This document shows positions 44,048-54,495 of a DNA stretch of 64,000 bases, piece after piece. The notes beneath the pieces are model-generated. The model saw only the letters and a program-made list of their open reading frames with translations. It had not been told where the DNA came from and did no database searches. Numbering within the stretch: position 1 is the stretch's first letter; each line of letters begins with the position of its first letter. The translations under genes were made by a program, and so were the position numbers. The stretch is from contig NZ_VFYP01000001.1 in the NCBI RefSeq assembly GCF_006443685.1, positions 2,790,001-2,854,000 of the forward strand, written 5' to 3'. Source of the stretch: Rhizobium glycinendophyticum (GTDB taxonomy: Bacteria > Pseudomonadota > Alphaproteobacteria > Rhizobiales > Rhizobiaceae).

Positions 44048-45166
44048 TTACTTGTTCTGGAAGTACGAGTACTTGCCGTCCTCGCCCTTCTTCCAGGTGT
44101 ACATGACATAGTCCGGACGGGTGATGTCGCCCTTCGCGTCGAAGCCGAGTTCGCCGATAACGGTCGTGTACGGGCCCTTTTCCTTGAGCGCGGTCGCAAC
44201 AGCTTCCGAGTCATTGGTAGCGGCAGCCTTGGCGGCTTCTGCGATGACCTGCAGAGCAGCGTAGGAGTACAGCGTGTAGGCTTCCGGTTCGAAGCCGGCG
44301 TCGCGGAACTTCTTGACGGCGTCAGCAGCGTTCGGGTTCTGGCGCGGATCCGGCGGGAAGGTCATCAGCGTGCCGTTGACTGCGTCACCGGCGATCGAGG
44401 CAAGCTCGTTCGAGGTGATGCCGTCGCCGGACATCATGGTTGCGGTCAGGCCCTGCGAAGCCATCTGGCGCAGGATGAGACCAGCTTCGGTGTGCAGACC
44501 GCCGAAGTAGACGACGGAAACGCCGGCTTCCTTCATCTTGGCGATCAGAGCCGAGTAGTCCTTTTCACCTGGCGTGATGCCTTCGTAGATCACTTCGGTG
44601 ATGCCGAGCTCGTTCATCGCCTTCTTGGTCTCGTCAGCGAGGCCCTGACCGTAAGGCGTCTTGTCGTGAACGACAGCGACCTTGGCGTCCTTGAAGTTGT
44701 CGGCGATGTACTTACCGGCAACAGCGCCCTGCTGGTCGTCACGGCCGCAGGTGCGGAAGGTGTTCCACAGGCCGCGCTCGGTGAACTGCGGGTTGGTCGA
44801 AGCAGGCGTGATCTGCAGGATGCCGTTTTCAGCATAGACTTCAGAAGCCGGGATCGAAACGCCCGAGTTGAAGTGACCAACGACGAATTTCACGCCGTCA
44901 GCAACGAACTTGTTGGCAACCGAAACGCCCTGCTTGGCGTCCGACACGTCATCGCCGAGCACGATCTTGATCTGCTCGCCGTTGATTCCGCCAGCGGCAT
45001 TGATATCGGCGGCAGCCTGTTCGGCGCCCTTCTGGAGCTGTGCACCGAAGGCAGCGTTCGGGCCGGTCAGCGGACCGGCAACGCCGACGAGGATGTCAGC
45101 CCAGGCGTTGCCGCTGAAGGCAACCATGGCCGACAGCGCAACCGCCGAGAGGAGAGACTTCTTCAT
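44048..45166 (-). CDS. livK: branched-chain amino-acid binding protein LivK
   Basis: A 372-residue periplasmic protein with a signal peptide (about 1-23, SGNAWA then [18 protein letters not shown]). The mature part has the Peripla_BP_6 features [55 protein letters not shown] and [21 protein letters not shown]. These match Leu/Ile/Val and general amino-acid binders. It follows DUF6867 in the liv operon, 142 bases away, so it may have its own extra promoter. A strong terminator follows. Confidence 0.94.
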   Translation of the reverse strand: MKKSLLSAVALSAMVAFSGNAWADILVGVAGPLTGPNAAFGAQLQKGAEQAAADINAAGGINGEQIKIVLGDDVSDAKQGVSVANKFVADGVKFVVGHFNSGVSIPASEVYAENGILQITPASTNPQFTERGLWNTFRTCGRDDQQGAVAGKYIADNFKDAKVAVVHDKTPYGQGLADETKKAMNELGITEVIYEGITPGEKDYSALIAKMKEAGVSVVYFGGLHTEAGLILRQMASQGLTATMMSGDGITSNELASIAGDAVNGTLMTFPPDPRQNPNAADAVKKFRDAGFEPEAYTLYSYAALQVIAEAAKAAATNDSEAVATALKEKGPYTTVIGELGFDAKGDITRPDYVMYTWKKGEDGKYSYFQNK

Positions 45167-45308
45167 ACTGTTACTCCCAGTTTTTTATGCGGGTTTGGGT
45201 TTAGAAACCGTGCGCAACACCCGCTCTCACTGCGCCGGAAAACTGTTCCACTCATTATTTCAAGCCGAGGCTCTCTATCGCCAATCTGTGACAGAAAACA
45301 ACACCTTG

Positions 45309-45662
45309 TCAATCTTTCTTCTTCCACGAAAGATACGATGTTCTCTCATAGAGCCAGTAGTAGTTGTCGACCATCTGAGTGGCCCTGCGCGCCTGGAAAC
45401 CAACCAGTGCCCAGACGAGAAGAAGCACCACGTCGATGATGTAGAAGAACGGGCTTATGAACGGCCCGCCGAACAGCGAGAAGTGCAGAAATCGCATCGC
45501 AAAGCCGAGGCCGAGCGCATAGACGAAGACGGTGCCGTAGCCCTGCCAGTTCTCGGCGGCCGCCCTGCCGGAGCGCCATGCGGTCCAGAAACCCAGGAGC
45601 AGCACCAGAAACCTCAGCACCATGCGTACGGTGGTGTCGCTTTCGAAAAACAGTCCTTGCAT
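45309..45662 (-). CDS. DUF6867 small membrane protein of the liv operon
   Basis: A 117-residue protein with about three hydrophobic segments (13-28, 45-62 and 69-88) and a tail rich in tyrosine, tryptophan and lysine (YYWLYERTSYLSWKKKD). It matches the rhizobial DUF6867 family found beside branched-chain amino-acid transport genes. The position between livF and livK suggests an accessory membrane subunit. No function has been assigned. Confidence 0.8.
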   Translation of the reverse strand: MQGLFFESDTTVRMVLRFLVLLLGFWTAWRSGRAAAENWQGYGTVFVYALGLGFAMRFLHFSLFGGPFISPFFYIIDVVLLLVWALVGFQARRATQMVDNYYWLYERTSYLSWKKKD

Positions 45663-45680
45663 GTCAAATCCTCCGCACGC

Positions 45681-46409
45681 TCAATGATGGCCGCCTTCGA
45701 GATAGGCCGCCCGGACCGACGGATCGGCGAGCAGTTCCTTGCCCGTGCCGCTCATGGTGACATTGCCGTTCACCATGACATAGGCCCGGTCGGAGAGCTT
45801 CAGCGCCGCAAAGGCGTTCTGCTCGACGAGGAAGACGGTGAGCCCCTCTTCCTTGTTGAGCCGCTTGATCTGCTCGAAGATACCCTTGACGATCAGCGGT
45901 GCGAGGCCGAGCGACGGCTCGTCGAGCAGGAGCAGCTTCGGACGCGACATCAGCGCGCGGCCAATGGACAGCATCTGCTGTTCGCCGCCGGACAACGTGC
46001 CACCGCGCTGCGCCTGACGTTCCTTGAGCCGCGGGAACATGGTGAAGACCTTCTCCACGTCCTCGGCAAAGAACTTCATGTTGTCGAGGCCCGCACCCAT
46101 CTGCAGGTTTTCCATGACGGTCATGCGCGGGAAGATACGGCGCCCTTCCGGCGACTGGGCGATGCGGCGGCGCGCAATCATGTGCGTCGGCAGCTTGGTA
46201 ATGTCCTCGCCGTCGAAAATCACCTGGCCGGCCCGCGCCTGCGGGCTGCCGCAGATGGTCATCATCAGGGTGGACTTGCCGGCACCGTTGGCGCCGATCA
46301 GCGAGACGATTTCGCCCTTGTGCACCTCGACGTTGACGCCAGCCAGCGCACGGATATTGCCGTAGTAGGTCTCGACAGCGGAGACCTTGAGAAGCGGTTC
46401 AGAGGACAT
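45681..46409 (-). CDS. livF: branched-chain amino-acid ABC ATPase LivF
   Basis: A 242-residue LivF-type ATPase with Walker A GANGAGKST, signature LSGGEQQMLSIGRALM, Walker B LLLLDEPSLGLAP and H-loop LVEQNAFAAL. The first residue overlaps the livG stop by one base. It pairs with LivG on the permeases. Confidence 0.95.
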   Translation of the reverse strand: MSSEPLLKVSAVETYYGNIRALAGVNVEVHKGEIVSLIGANGAGKSTLMMTICGSPQARAGQVIFDGEDITKLPTHMIARRRIAQSPEGRRIFPRMTVMENLQMGAGLDNMKFFAEDVEKVFTMFPRLKERQAQRGGTLSGGEQQMLSIGRALMSRPKLLLLDEPSLGLAPLIVKGIFEQIKRLNKEEGLTVFLVEQNAFAALKLSDRAYVMVNGNVTMSGTGKELLADPSVRAAYLEGGHH

Positions 46410-47281
46410 CAGGCTTCTCCTCCGGCAATCGCTTCGACTTCGTGGATCACTTCGTCCAATTCTTCATCCTCGACACCCAGATAGGCCGCGATGACCTTCG
46501 GGTCGTTCTTCACATGATCAGGCGTGCCGTCGGAAATCTTCTGGCCGTATTCCAGAACCACGACGTGGTCAGAAATCTGCATGACCACGGACATGTCGTG
46601 CTCGATGAGAAGCAGCGAGGTACCTTCGTCGCGGATGCTCCTGAGCAGCGTGTTCAGCGCCAGCGATTCCTTCGGGTTGAGACCGGCGGCCGGCTCGTCC
46701 AGGCAGAGCAGCTCCGGACCGGTGCACATGGCCCGGCAGATTTCCAGACGACGCTGAGCGCCGTAAGGCAGGTCCCCGGCGGGGTCGTCGGCACGGTCGA
46801 TGAGATCGGCCTTCTCCAGCCAGTAGCGGGCTTTCTCGATCGCCTCGCCTGCAGCCTTCTTGTAGGCCGGCAGGCCGAGCAGACCGAGCACCGTGTAGCC
46901 CGACGCCTTCATCAGCGCATTGTGCTGGGCTACCAGCAGGTTTTCGAGAACCGTCAGGCCCGAAAACAGCCGAATGTTCTGGAAGGTACGCGCGACCTTT
47001 GCCTTTTTCGGGATTTCGAAATCGGGCAAGCGCTCCAGCAGAAACTGCTCGCCTGACTTCTGGGTCAGCGTAATCATGCCCATCGTCGGCCGATAAAAGC
47101 CGGTGATGCAGTTGAAGACAGTGGTCTTGCCGGCGCCGTTCGGTCCGATCAGCGCGGTGATCTCACCGCGCTTGGCTTCGAACGAGAAGTCGTTGATGGC
47201 CATCAGACCACCGAAGCGCATCGACAGATGCTCGACTTTCAGGATGGTATCGTTGCTCATTGTCGTGTTCCCGGAGGTCAT
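46409..47281 (-). CDS. livG: branched-chain amino-acid ABC ATPase LivG
   Basis: A 290-residue LivG-type ATPase with Walker A GPNGAGKTT, FQNIRLFSGLTVLENLLVAQH, signature LPYGAQRRLEICRAMC, Walker B LLCLDEPAAGLNP and H-loop IEHDMSVVM. I kept the ATG at 47281 because AAGGAGGG lies nine bases upstream; the ATG at 47260 has no such site. An acidic C-terminal tail (EDEELDEVIHEVEAI) is present, as in many rhizobial LivG proteins. Confidence 0.95.
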   Translation of the reverse strand: MTSGNTTMSNDTILKVEHLSMRFGGLMAINDFSFEAKRGEITALIGPNGAGKTTVFNCITGFYRPTMGMITLTQKSGEQFLLERLPDFEIPKKAKVARTFQNIRLFSGLTVLENLLVAQHNALMKASGYTVLGLLGLPAYKKAAGEAIEKARYWLEKADLIDRADDPAGDLPYGAQRRLEICRAMCTGPELLCLDEPAAGLNPKESLALNTLLRSIRDEGTSLLLIEHDMSVVMQISDHVVVLEYGQKISDGTPDHVKNDPKVIAAYLGVEDEELDEVIHEVEAIAGGEA

Positions 47282-48675
47282 CAGCCGTGACCCTCCTTGG
47301 TGAAGCTGCCGGAGACGGCCTTGCGCTCCTTAAGGAAGGCCGTCGGCTCTCTGCTGCCGACGAAGCCGCGCGGCTTGAACAGCATGACCACGACCATGGC
47401 CAGACCGAAGAGCAGCATGCGGTAGAGTTCCGGCGTGAAGTCTTCACCGAAGATGTGCTTGAGGAACTCCATTTCGCGCAGCGCTTCCGTGCCGCCGACC
47501 ATGACGATGGCAGCGACCGCGATACCCGTCAGCGAACCCATGCCGCCGAGGACGACGATGGCGAGGATGACGGCGGATTCGAGGAAGACGAAGCTTTCCG
47601 GCGAGACGAAGCCCTGGCGAGCAGCGAAGAAGGAGCCGGCAAAACCGCCGAACATTGCACCGATCGCAAAAGCGGTGAGCTTGGTCGTGACCGTGTTGAT
47701 GCCGAGCGAGCGGCAGGCAATTTCGTCCTCACGCAGCGCTTCCCAGGCGCGACCGATCGGCATGCGCCGCAGTCTGATCGTCACATAGGCGGTCAGGCAG
47801 CAAAGAGCCAGGATCACGTAGAAGAGGTAGATCTTGTAGTAAGCAGACGACATCGGCAGGCCGAAGGTCTTGGCAAACCCGCCGGCAGACGCATCGAAGG
47901 GAATGCCGAACAGCGTCGCCTTCGGAATGCTGGAGATGCCGAAGGTGCCCTTGGTGACCTCCTGCCAGTTGATCAGCACCAGTCGGATGATTTCACCGAA
48001 GGCCAGCGTCACGATGGCGAGGTAGTCGCCCTTTAGCCGCAGCACGGGGAAGCCGAGGATGATGCCCCAGAAGGCGGCGAGAATGCCAGCCAGCGGCAAC
48101 AGCAGCCAGAAGGACAGGCCGAAATTCTGGGCAAGCAGCGCATAGGAATAGGCGCCGACCGCATAGAAGGCGACGTAACCGAGATCGAGCAGGCCCGCGA
48201 GGCCGACGACGATGTTAAGCCCCCATGCCAGCATGACGTAGATCAGGATCTGAATGCCGAAGTTGTCGACATATTTCAGTGCACCCTGCGTGCCGGAAAG
48301 GTAGACGATGACCGGCGGATAGAGAATGAGCGCCACGAGCGCGATCTTCAGGAAATGCGTCTTGAAGAAGCTTGGGCTCGCGTCGATGTCGTGCACCGGC
48401 ATCGACGCAGACTTCTTTTCCTTGCGCTCGGCGAGCCAGGGATAGACGAATGCGACGAGCGCGAAGCGACCGACGGCGGCAATGCCGACGAAGACGGCCA
48501 GGAGGCCGGGGCGCGTGTACCAGATCAGCTCGTTGGCCATGTTCTGGTCGGTCTTGATCCCGATATACAGGATGAAGAGGCCGAGCGCGAGAATGCCGGC
48601 GAACAGGCCTTCCTTCAACGCGCGCGCCATCGTGCCGGACGAAGCGGCACCGTTTGCATGTGCAGATGTTGTCAT
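47281..48675 (-). CDS. livM: branched-chain amino-acid ABC permease LivM
   Basis: A 464-residue LivM permease, long form. The core has YVMLAWGLNIVVGLAGLLDLGYVAFYAVGAYSYALLA and RLKGDYLAIVTLAFGEIIRLVLINW. The first 130 residues carry extra helices and a soluble stretch, as is common in alphaproteobacterial LivM. The start is four bases after livH. The stop overlaps the livG start. Confidence 0.95.
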   Translation of the reverse strand: MTTSAHANGAASSGTMARALKEGLFAGILALGLFILYIGIKTDQNMANELIWYTRPGLLAVFVGIAAVGRFALVAFVYPWLAERKEKKSASMPVHDIDASPSFFKTHFLKIALVALILYPPVIVYLSGTQGALKYVDNFGIQILIYVMLAWGLNIVVGLAGLLDLGYVAFYAVGAYSYALLAQNFGLSFWLLLPLAGILAAFWGIILGFPVLRLKGDYLAIVTLAFGEIIRLVLINWQEVTKGTFGISSIPKATLFGIPFDASAGGFAKTFGLPMSSAYYKIYLFYVILALCCLTAYVTIRLRRMPIGRAWEALREDEIACRSLGINTVTTKLTAFAIGAMFGGFAGSFFAARQGFVSPESFVFLESAVILAIVVLGGMGSLTGIAVAAIVMVGGTEALREMEFLKHIFGEDFTPELYRMLLFGLAMVVVMLFKPRGFVGSREPTAFLKERKAVSGSFTKEGHG

Positions 48676-48679
48676 CGGA

Positions 48680-49582
<903 letters not shown>

Positions 49583-49785
49583 ATATTATCCCCCGGACGC
49601 GCCTGAGTGTTGCGTCTCATTTTGTTGTCCCATGCAGCCATGGGTATGAGGGGGATTCCATATCGTTTTGTCGGAAAATGTGAAGCCAAAAAGGCAAAAG
49701 GTGGACAAAATGTTACTGTTAACCAACAGTTTGGCACCGCTCCGATCAGCGAACACAAAAAAGCGGCAGAAAAAGTCTATGAAAT

Positions 49786-49812
49786 CAGCAGGTCACCGGA
49801 GGCGACCTGCTG
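49786..49812 (-). terminator. stem-loop beyond the DMGDH-like gene
   Basis: A 9-bp perfect stem (CAGCAGGTC 49786-49794 with GACCTGCTG 49804-49812) lies 46 bases beyond the stop at 49858. Only ATTTCATAG follows on the minus strand, so it is a modest terminator candidate. The rest of 49583-49857 holds no supported gene. Confidence 0.55.
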
Positions 49813-49857
49813 AGCGTGAACGAGGGCTAATGCAAGCCCATTTTTGTCAAAAACGGT

Positions 49858-52284
49858 TCAGTTTCTCATTCGCGACCCATTTGCGTCAAAAAGCGGCTGC
49901 GGCTGCAGGCGGGCGGGCAGGATGTCCCCAAGAATTTCCACGCTCCAGCCCTCGACCTCGTCGGCGATTTCCTTCGGCACGTATCCGAGCGCAACCGAGA
50001 CACCGCTGGCATGCGCATAGCCACCCGAGGTGACCCATCCGCAGACCTCGCCCTGATAAGAAATCGGCTCGTCGCCGATGACATCGGCGTCCTTCGCATC
50101 GACGATGAAGGTCTTCAGTCGGAGCGCCCCACCCGACAGCTTCTCTTCCATCGCCGCCTTCTTGCCGATGAAGTCCGCCGGCTTCTTCAGGGCGACGAAA
50201 CGACCGAGCCCGGCCTCATAAGGACCGTAAAGCGGACGGTATTCCCGCGACCAGCTGCCGAAGGCCTTTTCGAGACGCAGCGCATTGAGCGCCCGAAGCC
50301 CGAACAGCGAGATGCCGAATTCGGCACCGGCCTCCATCAGTGCGTCGAACAGATAGCGCTGATATTCCGGCCGCATCCAGATCTCGTAGCCGAGGTCACC
50401 GGTATAGCTGACGCGTCCGACGATCGCTGGCGCCATGCCGAGATCCATTTCGCGGATCGCCATGAAGGGCATGGCTTCGTCGGAGACGTCCAGATGGGTG
50501 AGCTTGGCCAGCACGTCGCGCGCCTTGGGCCCTGCGATCGACAGGCCCAGCAGACCGAGATTGAGCGGCTCGACATCGACAGAACCGTCATCGGGCAGAT
50601 GGCTCTCGAACCAGCGCATGTGATAGTCCTCGGCGATGCCGGAGCCGATGACGAGGAAATCCTCGTCGTCCATGTTGGCGACGGTGAAGTCGCCGATCAG
50701 TTTACCGGCCTCATTGAGCATCGGCGCCAGCGCCATGCGGCCGACCTCCGGGATCTTGCCGGCCAGAATGTGGTCGAGCCAGTCCTTTGCCCCCTCCCCG
50801 CTTACCATGTATTTGGCAAAGCCCGAGGTCTCCATCAGGCCGACGCTGTCGCGCACGGCCTTGGCCTCGCGGCCCACCGCCTCGAAATCGGTCGAGCGGC
50901 GCCAGGAGAACTTGTCCTCGACGCCTTCTGGCGCAAACCACAGCGGCGTTTCCAGACCATAGGACGCGCCGAAGACGGCACCGGCACTCTTCAGCTTGTC
51001 GTAGATCGGCGTGGTCAGCAGCGGACGGGCGCCCGGAAGCTCTTCGTTCGGATAACGGATCGAGAAGCGACGGGAATAGTTTTCCCGCACCTTGGCATTG
51101 GTATAGGCGAGCGTCGCGTAGTCGCCGTAGCGGCAGACATCCATGGCGAAGACATCGAAGCCAGGATCGCCGTTAATGATCCACTGCGCGAGCGCCAAGC
51201 CCACGCCGCCGCCCTGGGAGAAGCCCGCCATGACCGCGCAGGCCGACCAGAAATTAGTCATGCCGCGCACCGGACCGACGAGCGGATTGCCGTCCGGCGA
51301 AAAGGTGAAGGGGCCGTTGATGATCTTCTTGATGCCGGCATTGTTGAAGGCCGGGAAATGGCGGAAGCCGACTTCCAGCTCGCCCGTGATGCGCTCGAGA
51401 TCTTCGGCCAGCAGTTCATGGCCGAAGGTCCAGGGCGTCTCGATCGGCGACCAGGGACGGCAGTCCTTTTCATAGGTGCCCATCAGCATGCCGTTGCGCT
51501 CCTGGCGGATATAGATCTCGCCGTCGAAGTCGACGCAATGCATCAGCTCCTTGCCGGTCGTCTTGTTGAACTCGATGACCTCGGGCATATCCTCGGTGAT
51601 CAGATACATGTGCTCCATGGCGAGCACGGGCAGTTCGAGCCCGACCATGCGGCCGACTTCGCGCGCCCAGAGACCGGCGGCGTTCACCACATGCTCGGCG
51701 CGGATTTCACCCTTGTCGGTGATGACGCGCCAGGTGCCGTCTTCGAGCTGCACCAGATCCTCGACCTTGGTATGCAGATAGATTTCCGCGCCGTTCTTCT
51801 TGGCCGACTTCGCATAGGCATGGGTGGTGCCATAGGGGTCGAGGTGGCCCTCGTGTGGGTCGAAGACAGCACCGACGAACTGCTTGGGGTCGAGGAGCGG
51901 CATCATCTCGTGCGCTTCCTGCGCCGAAATCAGCGTCGCCTCGCCGCCGGCATATTTGCCCTTGGCCAGCAGCGACTTCATCCAGTCGAAGCGCTCCTTG
52001 GTGGCCGCGAGCATCAGGCCCGATGTCATGTGCAGGCCGATGTCCTGGCCGGAATATTCCTCGATCTCCTTGTAGAGCTCGACCGTGTATTTTTGCAGCT
52101 TGGCGACGTTCGGATCGCCATTGATCGTGTGCATGCCGCCCGCCGCATGCCAGGTCGAGCCGGAGGTGAGCTCGGAGCGCTCCAGCAGCACCACGTCGGT
52201 CCAGCCGAACTTGGTCAGGTGGTAGAGGACGGAACACCCGACGACACCCCCGCCGATGACGACGACACGTGTATGGCTCTTCAT
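49858..52284 (-). CDS. FAD-dependent dimethylglycine/sarcosine dehydrogenase-like enzyme with GcvT domain
   Basis: An 808-residue oxidoreductase. The N-terminal FAD domain opens VVVIGGGVVGCSVLYHLTKFGWTDVVLLER, and SGSTWHAAGGMHTI carries the histidine that in mammalian dimethylglycine dehydrogenase holds FAD covalently. The C-terminal third is a GcvT-like folate-binding domain (MALAPMLNEAGKLIGDFTVANM, VGRVSYTGDLGYEIWM). Such enzymes remove methyl groups from dimethylglycine, sarcosine or relatives and pass them to tetrahydrofolate. Substrate is inferred by family; soxBDAG nearby fits the same route. A TetR gene lies upstream on the same strand. Confidence 0.88.
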   Translation of the reverse strand: MKSHTRVVVIGGGVVGCSVLYHLTKFGWTDVVLLERSELTSGSTWHAAGGMHTINGDPNVAKLQKYTVELYKEIEEYSGQDIGLHMTSGLMLAATKERFDWMKSLLAKGKYAGGEATLISAQEAHEMMPLLDPKQFVGAVFDPHEGHLDPYGTTHAYAKSAKKNGAEIYLHTKVEDLVQLEDGTWRVITDKGEIRAEHVVNAAGLWAREVGRMVGLELPVLAMEHMYLITEDMPEVIEFNKTTGKELMHCVDFDGEIYIRQERNGMLMGTYEKDCRPWSPIETPWTFGHELLAEDLERITGELEVGFRHFPAFNNAGIKKIINGPFTFSPDGNPLVGPVRGMTNFWSACAVMAGFSQGGGVGLALAQWIINGDPGFDVFAMDVCRYGDYATLAYTNAKVRENYSRRFSIRYPNEELPGARPLLTTPIYDKLKSAGAVFGASYGLETPLWFAPEGVEDKFSWRRSTDFEAVGREAKAVRDSVGLMETSGFAKYMVSGEGAKDWLDHILAGKIPEVGRMALAPMLNEAGKLIGDFTVANMDDEDFLVIGSGIAEDYHMRWFESHLPDDGSVDVEPLNLGLLGLSIAGPKARDVLAKLTHLDVSDEAMPFMAIREMDLGMAPAIVGRVSYTGDLGYEIWMRPEYQRYLFDALMEAGAEFGISLFGLRALNALRLEKAFGSWSREYRPLYGPYEAGLGRFVALKKPADFIGKKAAMEEKLSGGALRLKTFIVDAKDADVIGDEPISYQGEVCGWVTSGGYAHASGVSVALGYVPKEIADEVEGWSVEILGDILPARLQPQPLFDANGSRMRN

Positions 52285-52477
52285 GGAAATTCTCCGGTTT
52301 CAGGCGCGTAAAGGACCGGCCGCGCCGCCAGCATGGCGCGGCACACTGCCATCAGCCTAATAAGAATCCGGAAGGGCCAAAAGTCCGTTCTGCGAAGCGA
52401 AATGTCGCTTCCATCGTAATTTTTGGCCCGTCCGCGCCATGCATCGGCGCGTCGATCGAGTCCGTTCGGCCGTTTGG

Positions 52478-53113
52478 TCAACGCCGCAAGACGGTGCGGC
52501 AGATCAGGTCCATCACCAGCGGCACCCGCCCGCGCAGTTCCTTTTCCAGCGTCTCTGTCGGCAGGTTCAGCATCAGCGCCCTGAGGTGGATCGAGCCGAG
52601 CAGCGTCGAGACGAGCAGGTCGGCGGCGGCCCGGCTGTCAAGGCCCGGCGGCAGCCGCAGCGATTGGTCGTTGGCGAGCGCCCGTGCCAGATGGCTCATC
52701 GTCTTTTCCACGCAGTCCCGATAGAAACGCTGTGCCAGTTCCGGATACTTGACCGACTCCGCGATCACCAGCCGGGTGAGCGTGATCTGGCGCGGTGACA
52801 GGATGGCGCCGGCGACGTCCTGCAGCAATCGGGCCAGACGCTCGTCGGGGTCCTCTCCGCCCGCCCCCGGCCCGCTGTCGATGACCGCGACATCGTGGCT
52901 TTCCACAAGCGCCCCGAACAACGACGCCTTGTCCGGAAAGAATTTGTATACCGTCTTCTTAGCCATGCCGCAGACGCGGGCCACCTCTTCCATGGTTGCA
53001 TCGCCGTAGCCCGCAGTCTCGAAGACCGTTTCCGCAGCCTGTAATATCAAAAGCTTACGGTCTTCGTCGGAGAGACTTTGCGCTCGACGCACCATTGCTG
53101 AAGCCATTGCCAT
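52478..53113 (-). CDS. TetR family regulator of the divergent MFS pump
   Basis: A 211-residue TetR protein with an N-terminal helix-turn-helix (ILQAAETVFETAGYGDATMEEVARVCGMAKKTVYKFF) and a C-terminal domain of the TetR_C type (LARLLQDVAGAILSPRQITLTRLVIAESVKYPELAQRFY). I chose the ATG at 53113; the frame extends to 53197, but that would place two operators inside the coding region. Two GAAACG-N4-CGTTTC operators lie between it and the divergent MFS gene. Repression of both is expected. Confidence 0.87.
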   Translation of the reverse strand: MAMASAMVRRAQSLSDEDRKLLILQAAETVFETAGYGDATMEEVARVCGMAKKTVYKFFPDKASLFGALVESHDVAVIDSGPGAGGEDPDERLARLLQDVAGAILSPRQITLTRLVIAESVKYPELAQRFYRDCVEKTMSHLARALANDQSLRLPPGLDSRAAADLLVSTLLGSIHLRALMLNLPTETLEKELRGRVPLVMDLICRTVLRR

Positions 53114-53146
53114 GCGCAGTCCACCCAAGATTTCCGTTGACAATAA

Positions 53147-53162
53147 GAAACGATTCCGTTTC
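53147..53162. promoter_or_regulatory. operator 1 (GAAACG-N4-CGTTTC)
   Basis: GAAACGATTCCGTTTC has the same two arms as operator 2, with a different 4-base spacer. The centres of the two operators are 29 bases apart. It lies about 35 bases before the TetR start. Confidence 0.8.
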
Positions 53163-53174
53163 CACTTCGCATAA

Positions 53175-53192
53175 GGAAACGATATCGTTTCC
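53175..53192. promoter_or_regulatory. operator 2, perfect 18-bp palindrome
   Basis: GGAAACGATATCGTTTCC is a perfect palindrome, 42 bases before the MFS start. It should bind the TetR protein. The repeated arms in operator 1 support this. Confidence 0.85.
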
Positions 53193-53233
53193 ATCACCGT
53201 GTTTCAATCCCTGCCCCTGAAGAGACAGCCGTC

Positions 53234-54436
53234 ATGCAGCACAAGAACACCGCACTCGCGATCGCTCTGGGCGCCATTTGTGCGCTCGGCCCCTTCGCAA
53301 CCGACATGTATGTCGCTGCCATGCCGCAGATGGCCGAAGACCTGTCGGCGACGGATGCGAGCATTCAGCTGAGCATGATGACCTATTTCGCCGGCTTCAC
53401 GCTGGGCCAGCTGTTCTATGGCCCCGTCTCCGACAAGACCGGCCGCAAGCCGATGATCTATCTGGCGCTCGTCATCTTCATTCTCGCCTCTGCCGGCTGC
53501 GTCTTCTCGACGAGCGCGCCGCATCTGCTGATCTTCCGTTTTCTCCAGGGCATCGGCGGATCGATCGGCATGGTCATCGCGACGGCCACCATTCGCGACG
53601 TCCATACCGGCCATGCCGCAGCCAGGCTCATGTCGCGCGTTGTCCTGGTCCTCGGCATCGCTCCGGTCCTCGCGCCCCTGCTCGGCAGTTTCGTCCTGCA
53701 GATCGGCGACTGGCGTCTGATCTTCGCTCTTCTCGGAGCCATGGGCGTCGTCGTTGCGGTCATCGCCGCGACCCTGCTGCCGGAGACCCGGATGGCGGAA
53801 CTGCGCGCGAAAAGCCGCCCGAGCACCGCGCTGCACTGGTACGCACGCCTCCTCTTCACCCGCAGTTTCATCCCCTATGCCGGAGCGCTCGCCCTCGCTC
53901 AAGGCGGCTTCTTTGCCTATATCGCCGGTTCGTCCTTCGTCCTGATCAATGTCTACGGGCTTTCGCCGATGGCCTATGCGATCGTCTTCAGTCTCAATGC
54001 CATCGGGATTGGCCTCGGCGCGCAGCTGGCGCCCCGGATTGCCGAGCGCATCGGTGTGCGCGGCGTGGTCAAGCTCAACGCGACCGCCTATGCCGGCGCC
54101 GGTCTGCTGCTGCTCGGCCTGCAGTTGTCCGGCCTGGCCGGCCTCATTCCCGTCTGCATCCTGCTCTTCGTCATGGTCATGGCCGTCGGCGGGATCATGC
54201 CGACCTGCAATATCCTCGCCATGGAAGCGCATGGGGCCATTTCCGGCACGGCGGCCGCCCTGATGGGAGCACTCGGCTTCGGCGCCGGCGCCCTCGGCAG
54301 CTTTGCGATCGGGATCCTCGACGATGGCACGGCCCTGCCGCTGATCGCCGTGATGACGGCCTGTGCGGTGGCGACCGCGCTCGTCGCCGTTTTCACCTTC
54401 GGCGGGTCCCGTGTCCCGCACGAGGTCGCCGTCTGA
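53234..54436 (+). CDS. Bcr/CflA family MFS drug-efflux transporter
   Basis: A 400-residue 12-helix MFS pump. Motif FYGPVSDKTGRKP (about 64-76) is the usual loop 2-3 signature, and the start LGAICALGPFATDMYVAAMP fits Bcr/CflA. GRKP and VLAPLLGSFVL support the family. Export of chloramphenicol-like, sulfonamide or other compounds is known for relatives; the substrate here is unknown. It is divergent from a TetR gene, with two operators between them, so it should be inducible. Confidence 0.9.
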   Translation: MQHKNTALAIALGAICALGPFATDMYVAAMPQMAEDLSATDASIQLSMMTYFAGFTLGQLFYGPVSDKTGRKPMIYLALVIFILASAGCVFSTSAPHLLIFRFLQGIGGSIGMVIATATIRDVHTGHAAARLMSRVVLVLGIAPVLAPLLGSFVLQIGDWRLIFALLGAMGVVVAVIAATLLPETRMAELRAKSRPSTALHWYARLLFTRSFIPYAGALALAQGGFFAYIAGSSFVLINVYGLSPMAYAIVFSLNAIGIGLGAQLAPRIAERIGVRGVVKLNATAYAGAGLLLLGLQLSGLAGLIPVCILLFVMVMAVGGIMPTCNILAMEAHGAISGTAAALMGALGFGAGALGSFAIGILDDGTALPLIAVMTACAVATALVAVFTFGGSRVPHEVAV

Positions 54437-54495
54437 GCGATCGCCACGCACCGGTTGCCGGTCGGGCCGCACTGGGTGCACCTTGGCGACCCCCG

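Noticed and set aside
50011..52311. 766-codon plus-strand frame opposite the DMGDH-like gene
   Set aside because: Fully antisense to a conserved enzyme, with low-complexity charged sequence.
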